Source: Paragonimus westermani (lineage: Eukaryota; Platyhelminthes; Trematoda; Plagiorchiida; Troglotrematidae). Taken from it: DNA of 64,000 nucleotides. Numbering within the stretch: the stretch's first letter is position 1; each line of letters opens with the position of its first letter. Both the position numbers and the translations under genes were made by a program. The stretch spans positions 1-64,000 of the forward strand of contig QNGE01003649.1 of NCBI GenBank assembly GCA_008508345.1. Reading direction: 5' to 3'. Shown one piece after another: positions 14,401-29,400 of the stretch. The notes beneath the pieces were generated by a model. That model was not told where the DNA came from. It made no database searches and saw nothing but the letters and a program-made list of their open reading frames with translations.

Positions 14401-17400
14401 ATGTTTAGTTAGTCGAATTCGGCTGGTATCTTCAGAGAGTGCACTTAATTGCAAGCGTTCACACTACCAGAGCCACCTGACGGAGCCAAAAACACGAAAC
14501 CAACCAGCGGCACGACCAAACTACCGCGCATACGTTCAGGTTACATCTGAGGCTAACAATGTAGGTGAGGCACATCACGAAGACGGTATCGTGAGACACA
14601 CGCGCCAGTGACAGTCTCTTCTATGGGCTGGCTGTCTACTTGCAATCGATTCACCTAACGGTCATTTGACGAGCTGGTGAAAGCTTGATTCAGGTTGCCG
14701 GAGTCAGCGGGAGAATTCAAGACCGTGCAATAGTCATAACAAGGAGCAAGCCAGTTCTTTCACTTTCTTATCTATGGGCCTAATTCCTTTCCTTCGGTCA
14801 AGGCTGGCTAGCGTCTGCGTGTTTGCACCGTACCAATCTACAGAGTGAATTCTACGATGGTCGGCACTTCAATCAATGCAAGGTAACCCAGAAGACTGAA
14901 GGGAGACGATTGTCGAAGGTTACAAATACTGACTGAATTGTGGCGTTACGTATAACGTATCATACACTTACGACGCCAAACCACAGCTGTGGTGGATTCC
15001 GGCATGATGTTCTTAAGAAGTCTTGCCGGAGCAAACAATTTCGTGGGTCATCTGATGGATTCCGTATAAGGCAGTGGGCCTGGTGAGTGAATGGGTATAA
15101 ATGTGAATGTTTGAAGCCGGCCGGAAGCAGGTGTAGCTTAGTATCTCAACTGATACAACACTTTGTGTCTTCGTGTATGTTATACCTGAACGTGGTTTGA
15201 ACCAATCAGGGTCGAGATTTCTTAAAATGACGAATTCTTTTACGGACGTCAATTCTTTAGCACGGAACAAAGTCAACCTCATTTTCAAAGGGGCAATTTT
15301 TGTAGGCTTCGGATTATTGTCTGAAATCTTGTTGAGGTTGTTTAGTTGGATGACTCCTTTCAGCGTAACATACTTTCCTTTAGAATTGGCCAAACGACCT
15401 GTTCTGCGACCACGATCTAGAGAAATATCCAAAGGAAACCCACTAATCCCAACTTGAGTGAGATATACAGCATGCAGCGAACTGGAGCAAAAGTCTGAAA
15501 CTATAAAAGTGGCTGCAAGTCGTGGAAGCTGTTGCAACGACTAATCAACATATACTGGGATGTTTATAACCAAAACATTTTGTTCAACGTTTTAAAGACT
15601 AAAATTGCAAAAACCGTAATACGTTTGGCATCTTACTGCATGCTCGTTTAGTACTGTTCATTGCCTGGCATTTAGCCAATCTCTCTCAGAATCAACTTTT
15701 TCAAAATCATCTTTAGCCATCACGAGTGCAGTTTATGGAAAATTCCTTCCCCACACATATTTGTTCGCAGATTACATCTAATTGAGAAAATCATCCCAAC
15801 AGGTGGAAGAAAAGATTTTCCCAAATCGAACATTCCCATCCGATCAGAACCGAACAAGCGGTTTTTTGGTGAAAGCAGTTGCTGTTACTGGCGTCACTGT
15901 GAGTTGCGATCGGACCAACAGCGTGATCTCCCTCTCTTGCGCTCTCTCCTACCTGACAGTGGATAGCACATCGTCCACCGAAATGTTTGTTCTACGTCTA
16001 AGACAACCACACAGAACAAACTCCGAAGGTTGATTGACAGCAGTTCATTGTAAACTTGTTGTTCGCTGTTATGGCTACTGCCGAAATCCACTAGTGATGT
16101 GTTTGCGGATGCTGGACAAAATCTCCGTTTAGTTTATTGTGCTTAGATAGATTGCATTTGTATTCGCTCTTGCCTGCCTGTAAGCGTATAGTTCCGGTAC
16201 GCCTGTGATGGTCAAACTCAGTAAATCCTGATGTCACTTCCTTCGCCCGATTAAATGTTACCGCTGAAAATTACGTAGAATTCACGGCATGTTTCTCAGA
16301 GGGGTTCTTATCAGGTTGCGGCTGAGGAACCGTGGAGAGTGGCAGTTAACAAGCACACAATTTACTAGAATTACAGAACAACAGTAACAACAGTGATCTC
16401 AAACCAGCTATAGAAAGCTAAATGGCAAAAGGCAGCGGGAGTCTCAGCTGAATTTGTTCAGATTCTGAAGTACTTTATTAAAATTTAACAGAAAATATAC
16501 ACCTTTAAGAAGTATTCAGTGGAATTTAATCTGCATGTTTGCGAACATGAAAGCCTTTGTCTTATCGTAGTGTTATTCAGAAATCATGACATCTTTGTGG
16601 AGCATTCTTTGGAAGGAATATTAAAAACTTGTGAAGAAATCTATGAATGTAAGCACATTTGACGTAGTTTATTTCTCAGGCAAGAATTCTACTGGGTTAC
16701 GATATTTTTCAATTGGTCACAATCGCAAAAGCTCATTGTCAGTGACAGCTGCTTTTGATGTTTTTGAGTGTCCTGTAATTCAACAAAATTTTGATTTCCC
16801 GTTTCAAACGGTGACCTTCTGAGCCATTTTGATAGGTCACAAATATTAACAGTTAACTCTATTAATTGCAAGCCTGATAATTGTGGACTGATGACCAATA
16901 CCTATTGTAGACATGTTAACTAATGTTTGAATATTTGGGAGTGAAATGCCCAGATCCAGACAGTGGACTGTGAGCAACCTGAAGAAGTTGCCCGCGAGTT
17001 TTTATCCGTTAATAAAATGTTGATCTTTTTAAGGAGGGACACACTAACGACGAGCCACACAATCAGCTTCGGGCATTCCTCACTGTTTGTTTTTCTGCAA
17101 GGTGACCAACCCTCGGTAGGCGGCCTTGCATAATCTAAAACAGTTGATCACAAAGCCCATGTCATTTTCAGCTTAACACAGCTCATAAAACTCTTCAGGG
17201 TGATACGTAGGTCTGTCAGTTTAAGAAAACGTAGGACAGTTTTGAATTCTGATCATTTCTCCGCGGTGTTGACTATTAAGTAGATAAGTTTCTTTTGGAA
17301 CATCTCTCTCAACAGTGTTGAAAGAGTTAAAGGAGTTCAGAGATCTCTTCGGGATTATCTGAAGACGTAACCTTAATCTTTAATTAGCTGAATAGGAGTC

Positions 17401-20400
17401 GTAGGCAGTTACTATCTCTTCGAGAGGCTGGTGTGCAGCCGGAACATTACTCACGAACGATTGTAATTGAATGTTCACGTGAGAAATTTCAGTGATGCAT
17501 GATATCCCTGGACATCCTGGTTACCTCATGTGAACGAGACTTCAGTTCGAATCCAGGCTTTGGCAAGGAGTTACATTATGAAACAGTTCTAACAAGAGCA
17601 AAATTCGCGTTCATTGGTTTTAACGGAAAGGCGCTGAGTAAAGATTCTATAAGACCACAAAAATGCGATCAATTTCAAAGGGCTTATCATTTATATGGCG
17701 CTGTTGAAAATTATTAATCCGAAATACTCAGTTGATGAAACCTCAGCAAAAGGACTTTGGATATCCATAAAATTAAACAACTCTCCAATGCTCGAGCAGC
17801 TCACAAACACGGCAGTTTTTCAGTTTTTTTCCGCTTCCATTAAAAAAAAGAGATATAAGCGCTTTAAAAAGTAACACGTAGTTCCACAGAATGGTTAATT
17901 GTTTGGGAATAAGGAAGAACAACGAAATTATGAGGGGACAGACATGACGTGGTTACACAAGAGTGCAATTAAAATGTTAGTCCGTGTTGTGTCATCGCTT
18001 AAGTTAAGATATGGGGAATGCTTTCTAAAAGGCTGTATTTCAACTGTTAGTCTGTTCTATTGACAACTAGTTTGCATTCAAGAAAGAACAAACTGTTCAA
18101 AAATCTAGCGATAGTAATCAGTCGTATAGCACACAGGTGGATGAGTGAAATTAAAGTCAAGGCAAACATTTACAAAATGACCGCAATCAGTTGGTACAAC
18201 TAATACTGAAATAGCAACTACAACAGAAGAAAAGGTCATTATCGATACACAAACTTCCTTCAATTTTTTGGGAAACAGCACCTCACCTGCGACCTATTAG
18301 ACACTCCGTTGATACGCCATCAACCAATCGTTACTTATGTTCAGAAAACAAAACTGGCTCTCGAGCTACATCACTCGTTCATTTGCGTTGACAGGATATA
18401 GGTTTTGGGCAGCGGTACGTACATCATTGTCTAACGTTTTTGCATTTTTCACACAACTCTCGGGTTGTCTTTTGATGTTTCAGCAAAGTTTCGTGAGTAG
18501 CACTCATTGACACATCATATCATTGCTTGGTTAAAATTATTCTGCTTTTGTGCCTGCGCTTTGAAACACTGATATTTTCAGTTAGGGTTCCAGTATTGCT
18601 TTTATGCGGAGTGATTGGCTTTCCTAACGGATTCATTGATGACAGATGAATGGAGCGAAAGAGGTAGTTCCTCCAAAATCCATTCATTGGTACATTTTGT
18701 GAATTCCTCGACGATACAATTCCATTTTTCAAAAATAACGGATATTGGCAAATGTACACTACTTCTTATCTACGCGACTTCTCTGTCACGTTTCATAGTA
18801 GTATGAATGAGGTTTGAGTTGAATTAAGCCCAGTTGACCTGGTCTCCCCCTCTGGCTGCTGCTTTCTCGTCACCTATCTTCTCAACGTTATATTCTGACT
18901 TGTAAATTTTCTCCTGTTCGTCTATTGAGAAAGATATTCATGTAGCGTTCAATCTCGTTAGTTAGCCAATGCTCATAGACAATAACATACATAAATTAAG
19001 CTCACTAAAACTAAAGCGTTCATCGAGACACTGCAATACACCTTAAAAGCTGACTTCTAATGTGATATGCAATCAATGTCACCCTTAATAGTTAAGTTCA
19101 CGGCCCCAATAGTTTCTTGTAGGAGAGCGTACGCCTCTAGATTAATGCTCTAACTGATTTGTTTCTTCGTGATTATAGATCACGTGAAACGCGAGCTGGT
19201 TTTTAACCATATACAATGATTAAACCATTAGTTTTATCCACTTGTGCCGTCTGCTGAAAATTCAGTTCTTCAAGTAGAATTATGTCTGTTTGAATAGAAA
19301 GTGTTAGTACGGGAGGTTACTTTCAGAATGTCACTAATTCAACACTCAATTAAACAGTGAGGTGTGAACACATCTGAACATATTTAAGGAGATATTGCCT
19401 ATGAAACTGAGGACTTCGTGTCGCATCTTTTGTGTATGATGCCGCTTTGATCAGTCAACATTTGATTAATTCTTTACACAGTAGACTGATTCAAACAGTA
19501 CATTTAATTCTCTTTCAGACAATTCAGGTCACCAAAATAAGTCATGGAGTGATACGAGCCGGTTAGCTCTGGCATGAGTTGGTTGTTAGCACCAATCTTA
19601 GTGGGTTCGTTTTTTGTTTCCTGAATTGGATTTTTTCTACGTTATCCCACAAAACGTTAAAATATAATCCAGTAGTGTGACTGACTTTTGGAGTAATTTA
19701 GTTAGAGAGATTGCTTCTGGCGGATTGACATCGAGAGGAACCCAATGTGTATAAGCCCAAACAATGAACGACGGCATGAGTGCACTGTAATCAATATCAC
19801 CAATAACCGTTAAGAATGGAAGCTTTAACCGGACACACTGGTCATCATAGAATATGCGTCGCTTGAAGTTAGTCATCGGGGTTGGTCCATTAGTGAACGA
19901 AGTTGAAGTATGTTCGCATTTCTTAGTAAGCTGGTGATTTTTGAAATCAACATTGGATGGTTTCTGACATAGAAGGTAAGGGTCGTTTTAGTTTACTGTT
20001 CAGTTAGCCGAAAAATGAGTCTCAAATTGAATGTTTACTCGTGTGTGTGTTTTAATCCAGCATGGAAAAAATACCTCATGTGATGCAAGACAATTTATAG
20101 GATGAAAGTTGGGCAGGTGGCTGTATACGCACACACACACACACACTACACGCTAGTTAATAAATTACCCGGAAGTTCGTCGCAGATCACACGTTTGTTT
20201 GTTGACAATAGCTGCGGAAAAGCACGTCACATGATTGCTTTTGTTAGACGACTCCTCACTCGCCAATTCTTTGTTGTTCTCATGAAGGTGATCGGTTTAA
20301 GAATGAGCTGTAATAATATCGAACATGAGCGGACCCGAGTAGATGTGGACTGCGCGAAAACGGTTGAGAAGTCACAAGTAATTTGTCGTTTGTTCATCGA

Positions 20401-23400
20401 TTTAGGTTACGGACAAATTTGGAACGTGAATAAAGCGCATGAGTACGCAATCTTCCTGGGATGATTACATATCCACGCAAGTTCCTCTGGAGCAAAATCG
20501 GTTTTATACTCAGAAGTTGGCAGATGACGTAGCTCATCTCAGTTGCGTAGCTTCCATAGTATTGCACAGAATAGGAAATAAGGGGTTCAGTTATCAACTT
20601 AACTGGACCAAAATGCTCATATCGTTTTGGTTCGTTAATCAATCGTTAGACGAATTTGCAGTCTACTTATGCAGTCAATCTGGATTTTCTAAGTTAACTA
20701 ATTAGAACGTCACGTGATCATAAGTTACTGACCTTAACGTGTGTAAACACGATTTTACTGACACTCTATCTTCATCTACCACCCAAAGAGGACGTTATTC
20801 AGGATGATTTTTGCTTTTCGTTAAGTGACCTCTTGTTATGCTGTTTAGAAGTGATGGGTATCTTTCTGTCCAAAGAGCAACAAAACTCGACTACACAGCA
20901 TGTAGAAAATCGCATTGATGTGATTTGTACGAAAATATTTTCCAAAATTACTGCTGAAGTACTTCACCCCAGAGAATGCCTACGTTCAAGTTGTTGAGGT
21001 AAATCTCAACGAAACTAGCCACTTTTTAATCAGTCATTAAACTTGAGGCCTCATCTGTCAGCTATTCCAATAATTCTTCTTAGTCGATCTGACGGGATTT
21101 AAAATTTTTCGGAAAGATATTGAAAATGATCGGAGTATTTTGCGAGATGGTTGTCTTCCGAATTATTATTTATTTTATCGTCTGTTCTGGTAGAAATTGA
21201 CTGGTAGAATTGACTGTGCAGATCATGAAGTTCTCCTTGCGCATATGATCTTCAGGTTGCTGCTAAACCGTCTGCCAAGTACACTCCTTTCTTATTTCTG
21301 TTTAGCTAATAGGAATGCTCTGGCTGTCTCCACTAATTACTGTTCCCATTCCAATGTTTTCCTCTCGAATACACTCAGTTATTAACAGCATCAGTTGTCC
21401 GAATACAGCGAAACCACTTTCCACTCGGCGATCGCTAGCAATCGGCTGTCATTTCAATTAATGAATGCAGCTGCTAATCCATGACCCATGTTTGGTGGAG
21501 AGTGCTGTAGTACTGGACAGAGTGGTGGACATGGACGGTTACTTTGCATTAACTGACTCATAACTGACAGGAAAAGACCGGACTCATTTCTGCAACATAT
21601 TGGTCATTAACAAGTACACTAGCTAAGTAACCACCAAATCAGAGCGAAAGAAACGGTTTGTTGTCGCTGCAGTTGCCAACAATTAGGCGTTGAGCAACCA
21701 AGTGAACTGCTCTGAATACCACTCGCGCATTTGAACCTACCTGTCTCGTCTTGGCACATGTAAGTTTAGTCCGCTTTGCTAGCCTATAGTCTATTTCATT
21801 GAAATGCGGAGGTCGGCACGATAACCGGCAATCACCATTGGGAGTCTGTTTTAAGATTGCACGTGTGCAGACTCAAGTTGAGCCAGACACAAACGAGAAT
21901 AAGAATCTCGCATACTTCAGTTTCAGATGGTGAGTCAACCTTTTGGCCAACGGGAAAAGTCAGTGGGTTTTACCGAGTCCAAATGTTAATGTATTTCTAG
22001 CTAAGAATGCTCACTGCTTATAACCACTACTAACGGAGTTCCTGTCCACATACATCAAGATGAAATTGTCATAAATGAATGATTCAATTGCACAACCACA
22101 CCTGAATCGCGATTCAACAAAAAATGCCACACATGTCAAATTCTTGGGTTTTTATTGCTTCGTTTGTTATTCAACAGTCTTGGTTTCTTGAGGTTTGTTT
22201 TTTAGTGAGACAGAATTATAGAAGAATCGATTAATCCAGCAATGGTCGATATTTGCTAAAGTTCACACAAGAGACAGATCTGTAGAATTCAAGTGAATGC
22301 ATGTAGAAACCCGGCGAACTGGAAGTGAATCTTGTCATCTTCACTTCCGATTTGGGCTAAACAAACGATGACCAGTGATCCTGTACAATAAGCTTATCTG
22401 ATTCTTGAATGCTGGAAAACATTGTCCATTTTTCCTGCATACTTTTATGATAGTCTCCGACCTCACACCGTGATTCCTGCACATTAGTACCTCGCCTTTC
22501 TTGGAAAAGAGCGATAGGTTTTAAAAAACATCGCTTAAGTTGGAATTTTAGAAATCCATCCTGAACAGTCTAGTCGGTGGAGTTAAGAGTTAGGCGGAGA
22601 CATACCCACTTTCATACGAGAAATACAGGAAACTCTAGTTCAAAGAAGAAATTCCGTCGAGAGGAAATATCACACAGAAGTATGACATTACTTACCTTAA
22701 GTGTAATGTGTAACACGCTAGTGGCATTTCACTCAAGGCAGTTGGCTGACTCTCAAATTTCGACTCGAGTTATGCAATCTTTTTTATAAATAGGTGGTGT
22801 AATTCAGTCAGAGTGAACATATGCCAATGCTATTTTAAAGTGAACATAGGCTAGCTTAAATCTTCGCTATCTTCATGGTTATACCATCCTTTTCGTTTCA
22901 GTTTACTCAACAATAAAACGCCACTAATCCGTTCGTCAGGCATCTTGTTTACTTAAATGTCCGACTTGAAATATTATGTGTAAAAAGGTGTAATATTTTA
23001 AACCAGACAAAACTGGATTCTCTAGGCCAACTATTACATTTACCTTCTTTCTACAAACAGTTGATTTTTTGAAAGTTAATTGTTTTTGTTGGTCTTCCAA
23101 AATGACCGATCATTTCTTTTAGAAAAGTTATTCAATTTCATAATTGCTTCGATTTGTCAAAACTACCAGACTGTTTCCGGTCAGCAGTGTTTCAATTATG
23201 AAAGATGATTAAAACTGACCTAGTTATTGTACAACGTATTTGTTTGTTATGCTTTCGATTGTTACTTATTGATGAAATTGATGAAGCCTACGAAGCCGTA
23301 TGTCATTTTTATGCATCGTTTGCTTGCATTACGTAAACTTGACCGTATTCTAACTACTTGATAGAATTTCAAATCTCTGTATAACGAACTACGTATATCC

Positions 23401-26400
23401 ATTTTCGGTAAATACTTTCGGCTGTTTCTGGCAGATTTTCAGGTCGAACCAATCAAAATATTCATCTCATTTCCCAAAATAGAGACAAGCAGTACAGTGC
23501 GGACAATAAAAATTCAACCATTACACATACCAAATGGTATAAGAAGCGTAAATCGATAAGGCAATCTTGTGCCGTATATACTGGAGCGTTGTCTATTGTT
23601 TTGTCGTTCGAAAAGTGCTTACTTGTGGTGAATATGGATTAATAGCGCAACGAACAGAATTGAGTTGGGGAATTTGGATGGTCTTCGAAAGAACAGTCAA
23701 GAATGAGTTATTTTATATTCGTTAAGTATTGCTCACATTGGATCAGGCTTGTATTGTTACAGTTAACAATTCTCGCTCGTTATGAAACAGGCTACAGAAT
23801 GAAGTTTACATCTGTTTACAGCTGACCAGGGCAAACCAAAATTCACTGTCATTTTGCACACAGGGAGTCCTAGCATGATGCCAGTCGGAACGTGTTTCGC
23901 TTGGACAACTGAGACACCTACCAATAATGAACAGGGTTTATGAGACCACAGACAGGCTTGGATAAGTCCGACTATTTCGGAGCGTGTGTGAACGAAACTC
24001 AACTATGTCGCAAGCAACAGTGAATTAGGCACATTGTTTGTTCAAATGAGGTATTGGTCATTTTTACCTAAAGCCATCTATCACAAATACGTGCCTGACA
24101 CTATTAAACAGAAAATTTGTAGATCGCCGAGGCGAACGAGTGAAACTGAAAACCTGAACAAACAGAGAATAACAATTAATTGAATTTTACTATAGAATTT
24201 TGAAGCATCACACTTTAAAAATGCCATAAATGTCGTAGCGTTTAGTGTTTTGTGATTTCTGTAGGCAGCAAAAATGCCACGAATGAGAACATGGTAGTGA
24301 CAAGTTGTGTGCCATTTATTTTGGTCGAAGTAGTTCCGCCCACTAACCTAGTTTTGGTTCCCTAAATGTAGATCGGTTTACTGTAAAGAACACCAGTTTG
24401 TACTGTTGGATTAAATATGAGACATTTCTACGTGTCCTGTAGGGATATTTTTCCAAATATCGGTTAAGTGACAGCATGAACAGAAAATAAGTTCCTTCAT
24501 ATGCCACTGTTTCGTGATGGAACTAACGGATGGCAGACACGTAAGCAGTTAGTCAGCACAAATCCGTTTCTACGAAATCGATGTACGTAAAAATGAAAAT
24601 ATCAGAATCAAGCCGAACACATTTCGGCTGAATTAAAAGACATTTCGATACATGTACGTTTCGCTCGTTCCCCAATTACTGCGTCAAAAATAACAGGAAT
24701 TGATGGTACAGAGCATATCTGAATGTGGCAGAAAAAGACTTTTCTGGTTAAAATTCTCCAGCATAGTCACTAGAAAAATGGTTTACCGAACACGGTCGTT
24801 TTTTGGTTATTCATCAACAGGCCAGCTACATAACATTTGTATGAAACAGATTTGTGAGGACGAAACTGGTACAAGCAGGTAGCAAGTTCAAGTGAGGTCA
24901 GATACGTCATAGACACACACGGAGGTAAATTTTTGATACGATTGCATCACAGTTATGACGCGACTGGAATCATGACGTTTTGATCGGTCGTGGTGTGTGC
25001 GCTTCTCTGCGCACAAGGGCGGATTATTCAGTCGAATTCTGATCGCTTCATCTGTGGCCGAAATTTGGCATTTGACAGCTTTTGAATGAATGCCACTGAC
25101 TCAGTAAATCGGACGAAAAGAGGAGGCCAGGCTGGTAGTATGATGTGCTTCAACGAGGTATGCAACAAATGCACTGGTAATTGTCTTTGTGACTCCGCTG
25201 CTGATCCAGTCTGGATGATGTTTACGGTTAAGTTCAGATGAGCGCCTGGTCGTGCGACCCACGTAACTGGTTTACATCGGACGAAGTAAATAAGGAAGCC
25301 GTGGAACCAGGCACTTTACTCGTTAACCGTGAACACAGAGCTGGGGTAGAGTTGAAACAGATGAGTGATTTGGGAGCATAAAATGTTCTGCTAACAGCAG
25401 TGTTAGGTATCCGAGCGTTTGTTTCAGTGGGGAAATAAATACTGCTTTCTTTCCCGCTAGGTTCATCTTTTCCAGTTTCTGGCGGCGTTGCATAGCCTTG
25501 TCTACAAAACGTTCTGGGTAGCCATTTTGTAAGGACAGTGGGCGTTCGGACAACAGTTCATGGTTCCAGTAGCGCCATAATTGTGACGCAGTGTTATCAA
25601 AACGTTGTCTCCCCGCGTGCCTATGACTACTCTGACCTAATTTGAAGTTGCTACTTGTTTATGCCCGTTTCGTCCCCACAACTCTGCTTATTGTAAATGT
25701 TATTTATTTGGTCAAATGGTGAATAATCAAAAACGAGCTTGTTCGCCACACCCTTTTCCTGATGAATATTTTTTATGTTGGCAAATCAACGGTATGATGA
25801 GATATTCGAAAACAATATGGGTGTTGACGTGAAACTTAAGAAACATTGTTGAGGAGTTGAGTGGTGAAATTTCTCGACGAAAGTGATTCGCATATTGAAA
25901 GTTGGATCAGGGCTTGTAAATTAAAGTACGATTGTCTCACCAATGAAAACAAGTTTTGCATCATTGCACATTCGCTTGGCAACTGAAGCGAAGCTTCACG
26001 AAAGCAAAAGTGTTATTATCCCAAAAACGTAAACAGAGACGAATGTTTTTGTGCAGCGTGGTTACAATATCAAATTTACAACTGAAAACTGTAAAGAAAG
26101 CCTTAGTGTTGACAATCACCGAGGCTTATCGCAATTGAGATTTGTTCCTCTTGTTCGGAACTCATTGAAATTTTCAACAGTTTTCTTTACGAGTGAGTTA
26201 TTAAAAATAATGTGGTCTGTTGAGACAATGCCAGTATCATTCTTATTAAGGAATAACTTCCTACCATTGCCTACGAACTGCAAACTAATCTATGATTTCA
26301 TTTTTGCTTGCGATGGGGCGTATGGAAGTGGGCATAATTCAGCACATTCTGAGGTGACTGACTGAGTCGACAAACTGTGCTTCAACCAAACAGTTGAAAC

Positions 26401-29400
26401 AAACTGGACATGAACTTTATTTAACTGTGATCTTCCAGCTAATGTGCTGTTCAACAACGCAGCGTACCTTACGATTTAAGATGTCCTTGGTTATTACCAT
26501 CACGTTCGCTCAATGTGAATAACCTGGATCACATTGATACATCCATTGATAAGGTGGGGGATAAAATGTCTTTGAGCTGGAACGGATTGCTTGACGTTTG
26601 CTGTAATATTTTCTATCTTCTTCATGCAAAAGTCTAGATTGATAAACATCGGTAAGTTCGAAACTCCAGTCTTTGAATGGTAGGGAAATTCTGTTCGAGT
26701 GGTGAAACCTATTTTCATTTGCGTACGCGGCGTCAAGGGAATTCTGAGTAATGTTCTAAAGACTGTAAGCTACTGTCTCCAAGGTGATGGAAAACCAGGT
26801 TGGGAGTTCTTCGTTTGTGATAAATTATGTTGTCCTTGATTCAGCCTTTATCTTGAATGGTAGTTCCACTTTAGGAAAGTAAACCACCTATTTCATGTAA
26901 CAAATTTTAACTGAGATTACACAAAGTATTTCATGGGTATATTTCACCCCATCTCATCAGGTGTGTGATGCAATCCCCAGGTTTATATAGCAATGCAGCA
27001 ATGAGGAGTATATTCTATACAGCCAAAGGGATCATGCTATTTACCACCAGTAGAATCACGGCCAACGCTAAACGTCAAATCCTATGTAGTTCACAAATCC
27101 TCGGGTGCGTGCCAAACCATTTACATAGGCAGAGCGGAGTGGGACTACCTGATCGGCTCAGCGAACACATTCGAGTTTAGAATCGCGAAACTGTCATAGA
27201 TACCATATTGTCGGAATTACGTCAGAACGTGAGTAGTCGCGAGAAACCGGTATCATCTTCTTTCTCAACACCTGCTGCTGTGTTGACCCCAAATTGATCA
27301 GGATATAGTTTTTCAGATAAGTTCTGCAATAACAACTACCAAGCTTCTCGGATTGGAGGAGACGGTAGGAATTAACTGATGGAAGCCACCGCCTTGCGTA
27401 CTAGAATACCTCTTTCTCAATATCACTTTGTTCTGTTGACTGGTATGTACTGTGGTTTCTAATTCTATTGTTTATCTTACGATGTTCATTGAACTTTTCT
27501 ATGTCAGTGTGCAGTATATACCTGCTGAAATGCAACGAAATGTGCTCGAGAGATACAGTGCGCAGAAAGATTTTCTCTGACGTATATGTTCAAATTTCCA
27601 TTCCACTTATTGCTTGTTTTCTCTAAGGATCACCAGGTTGTAACCGGTGTATTTGAAAAAATATGTGCGATCTAACATCTGTAATAACGCTGTCTTACAG
27701 CGTCGCCATCTTTTGTTTAGCACCGTATTTTGTATCATCGAATTACGGTTCATGTAAACGCCATCAGGCCAAACGATGTAACAGTACAAGCTCTGTGTTG
27801 GCGCCAATCCCATGGCAAATCTATTTGTAAAACATGTGGAAACCAACTACCCCATTAACACCGTTTGTGCGCAAACAAGAAAGCCCACAACTGGAAGACG
27901 TTAAACCAAAAATTGGCCACCCACGAACAGAGCGAGAACGTGGTTTCCTAGCACAATCATTCAGATTCCTCGTGAATTGTTGTGCGAGCTGGTCGCACAT
28001 GTGGAAGCAGTGTCAAGGTGTTAACACGTTATATTGTGATCAGGGCTAGTAAGCGTTCATTACTGAGTGCTGTCTGTTGGCCTGGATAAAACGCCGACGC
28101 AGTCAGCACAGACTGCCTACATCAGCTTGGTGTTGAGACCAGCTTGAAAAGTGTCGTGAGCATATTCTCATAGATGAGTCCCAGTAACACTTCCGTTTCA
28201 ACTGTCATGTCACGTTTCCAGCAGAGTCAGTTGTGGAGATAAGAAATGTCTGGTCATATCGCAACCTTCCAAAATATGGTTACCTGACTGCAGCAGCAGA
28301 ACTCGTTGTGATTAAAGAAACGTTCTTCAGTTAGACGGGAATCTAAACTCTCATCCAAAGGCGGAAGAACAGGCTGAGGCCAGGCTCGTCATATTTCCAA
28401 CAAATGTCAGTTCAAGACTGTGACTTATCCGGCCACCGAATTCTGTACGCCTACATTAGGATATAACAGGACCACCCATCTTAGTGTTTGATAATTCGCT
28501 CAAATTCTTTGTATAACCCACAGAAACCTTGAATACACATTATCAACTCCGACAGTCCGTGAATACACTGAGACGTACCTTGTTATGAAGGCTGGGAATT
28601 TTTTGTCCACACTGAAATTATCGATCCATACGTTGGAGAGATAACGACGGCTCTATGGGGCCCGAAAAATACGTGAAAAATGACAAAGCTGCACATTCTG
28701 GTCGAAAGTTACTGGATGACAAAGAAGTTACGAGCAGTTACTGGGTGTGTGGTGCAACCAATTTGGAAGATGTGACCGAATGTCTTTTGTATGTCACTCA
28801 ACTGTAAACGCGAAACGTTTAATCTTCCTGCGAATAACGTTGTACGTAATTATTTTCTTGCAATAGGTGCGTCCTAGCATACTAGTCAAATTAGGCACAA
28901 TTTATAAGTGAGAGTGAGGAAACACCCGCAAAAGCCTTATTGGTGAATGAATCGGTAACAACTTCACTCGCCACTCAAAATATGTGCTGCAGATTACAAC
29001 AGCACCATTTAGTACAGCTATGTGGCGCGCGTGTTGCACATCGCTTCTCATGTGCGTTTCTGACATTTGCACAATGACAAATTCAGCTTACTTTGAAGAA
29101 TACCTCCATGAAACCAGGTAACAAAGGATCTACTGAAGTACACGTGTACATATTTGTCCAACAATAGTTTCAAACGAAGATTTTCAGGTGGGCGGTTATT
29201 CTCCTGTTTACAGCCCGATACTGACTAATTAATATCGCAAACCTGAAGGAGACAAACAGAGTGGAAATTTATAAGATATGCTTTCAACGAATTGTCGTCC
29301 TATGCTATCCGAGGTAGCATTCTGTGTAACCTACAAAAGTTGCTATGATTCTACACATCAATATCAAATTCAATGCTCTTCCCTTTCGGTAGTATCAAAA

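Larger units (their letters stand above)
24771..25753 (-). mobile_element. Penelope-like element, 5'-truncated, with inverted end copies
   Basis: The element reads on the minus strand inside the large HCN intron. The body at about 24976-25555 encodes the linker after the RT domain ([20 protein letters not shown] near 25520-25460). It then encodes a GIY-YIG endonuclease start, [10 protein letters not shown], near 25270-25240, reached only after a frameshift or stop, so it is dead. The 3' end of the element (24771-24975) is present again in inverted orientation at 25556-25753. The arms align along their length but are clearly diverged, so the copy is old. The RT domain is absent. Sequence and layout match the younger copy at 41191-42253. 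PLEs encode an RT joined to a GIY-YIG nuclease and often carry end repeats in inverted or direct orientation. Confidence 0.8.
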
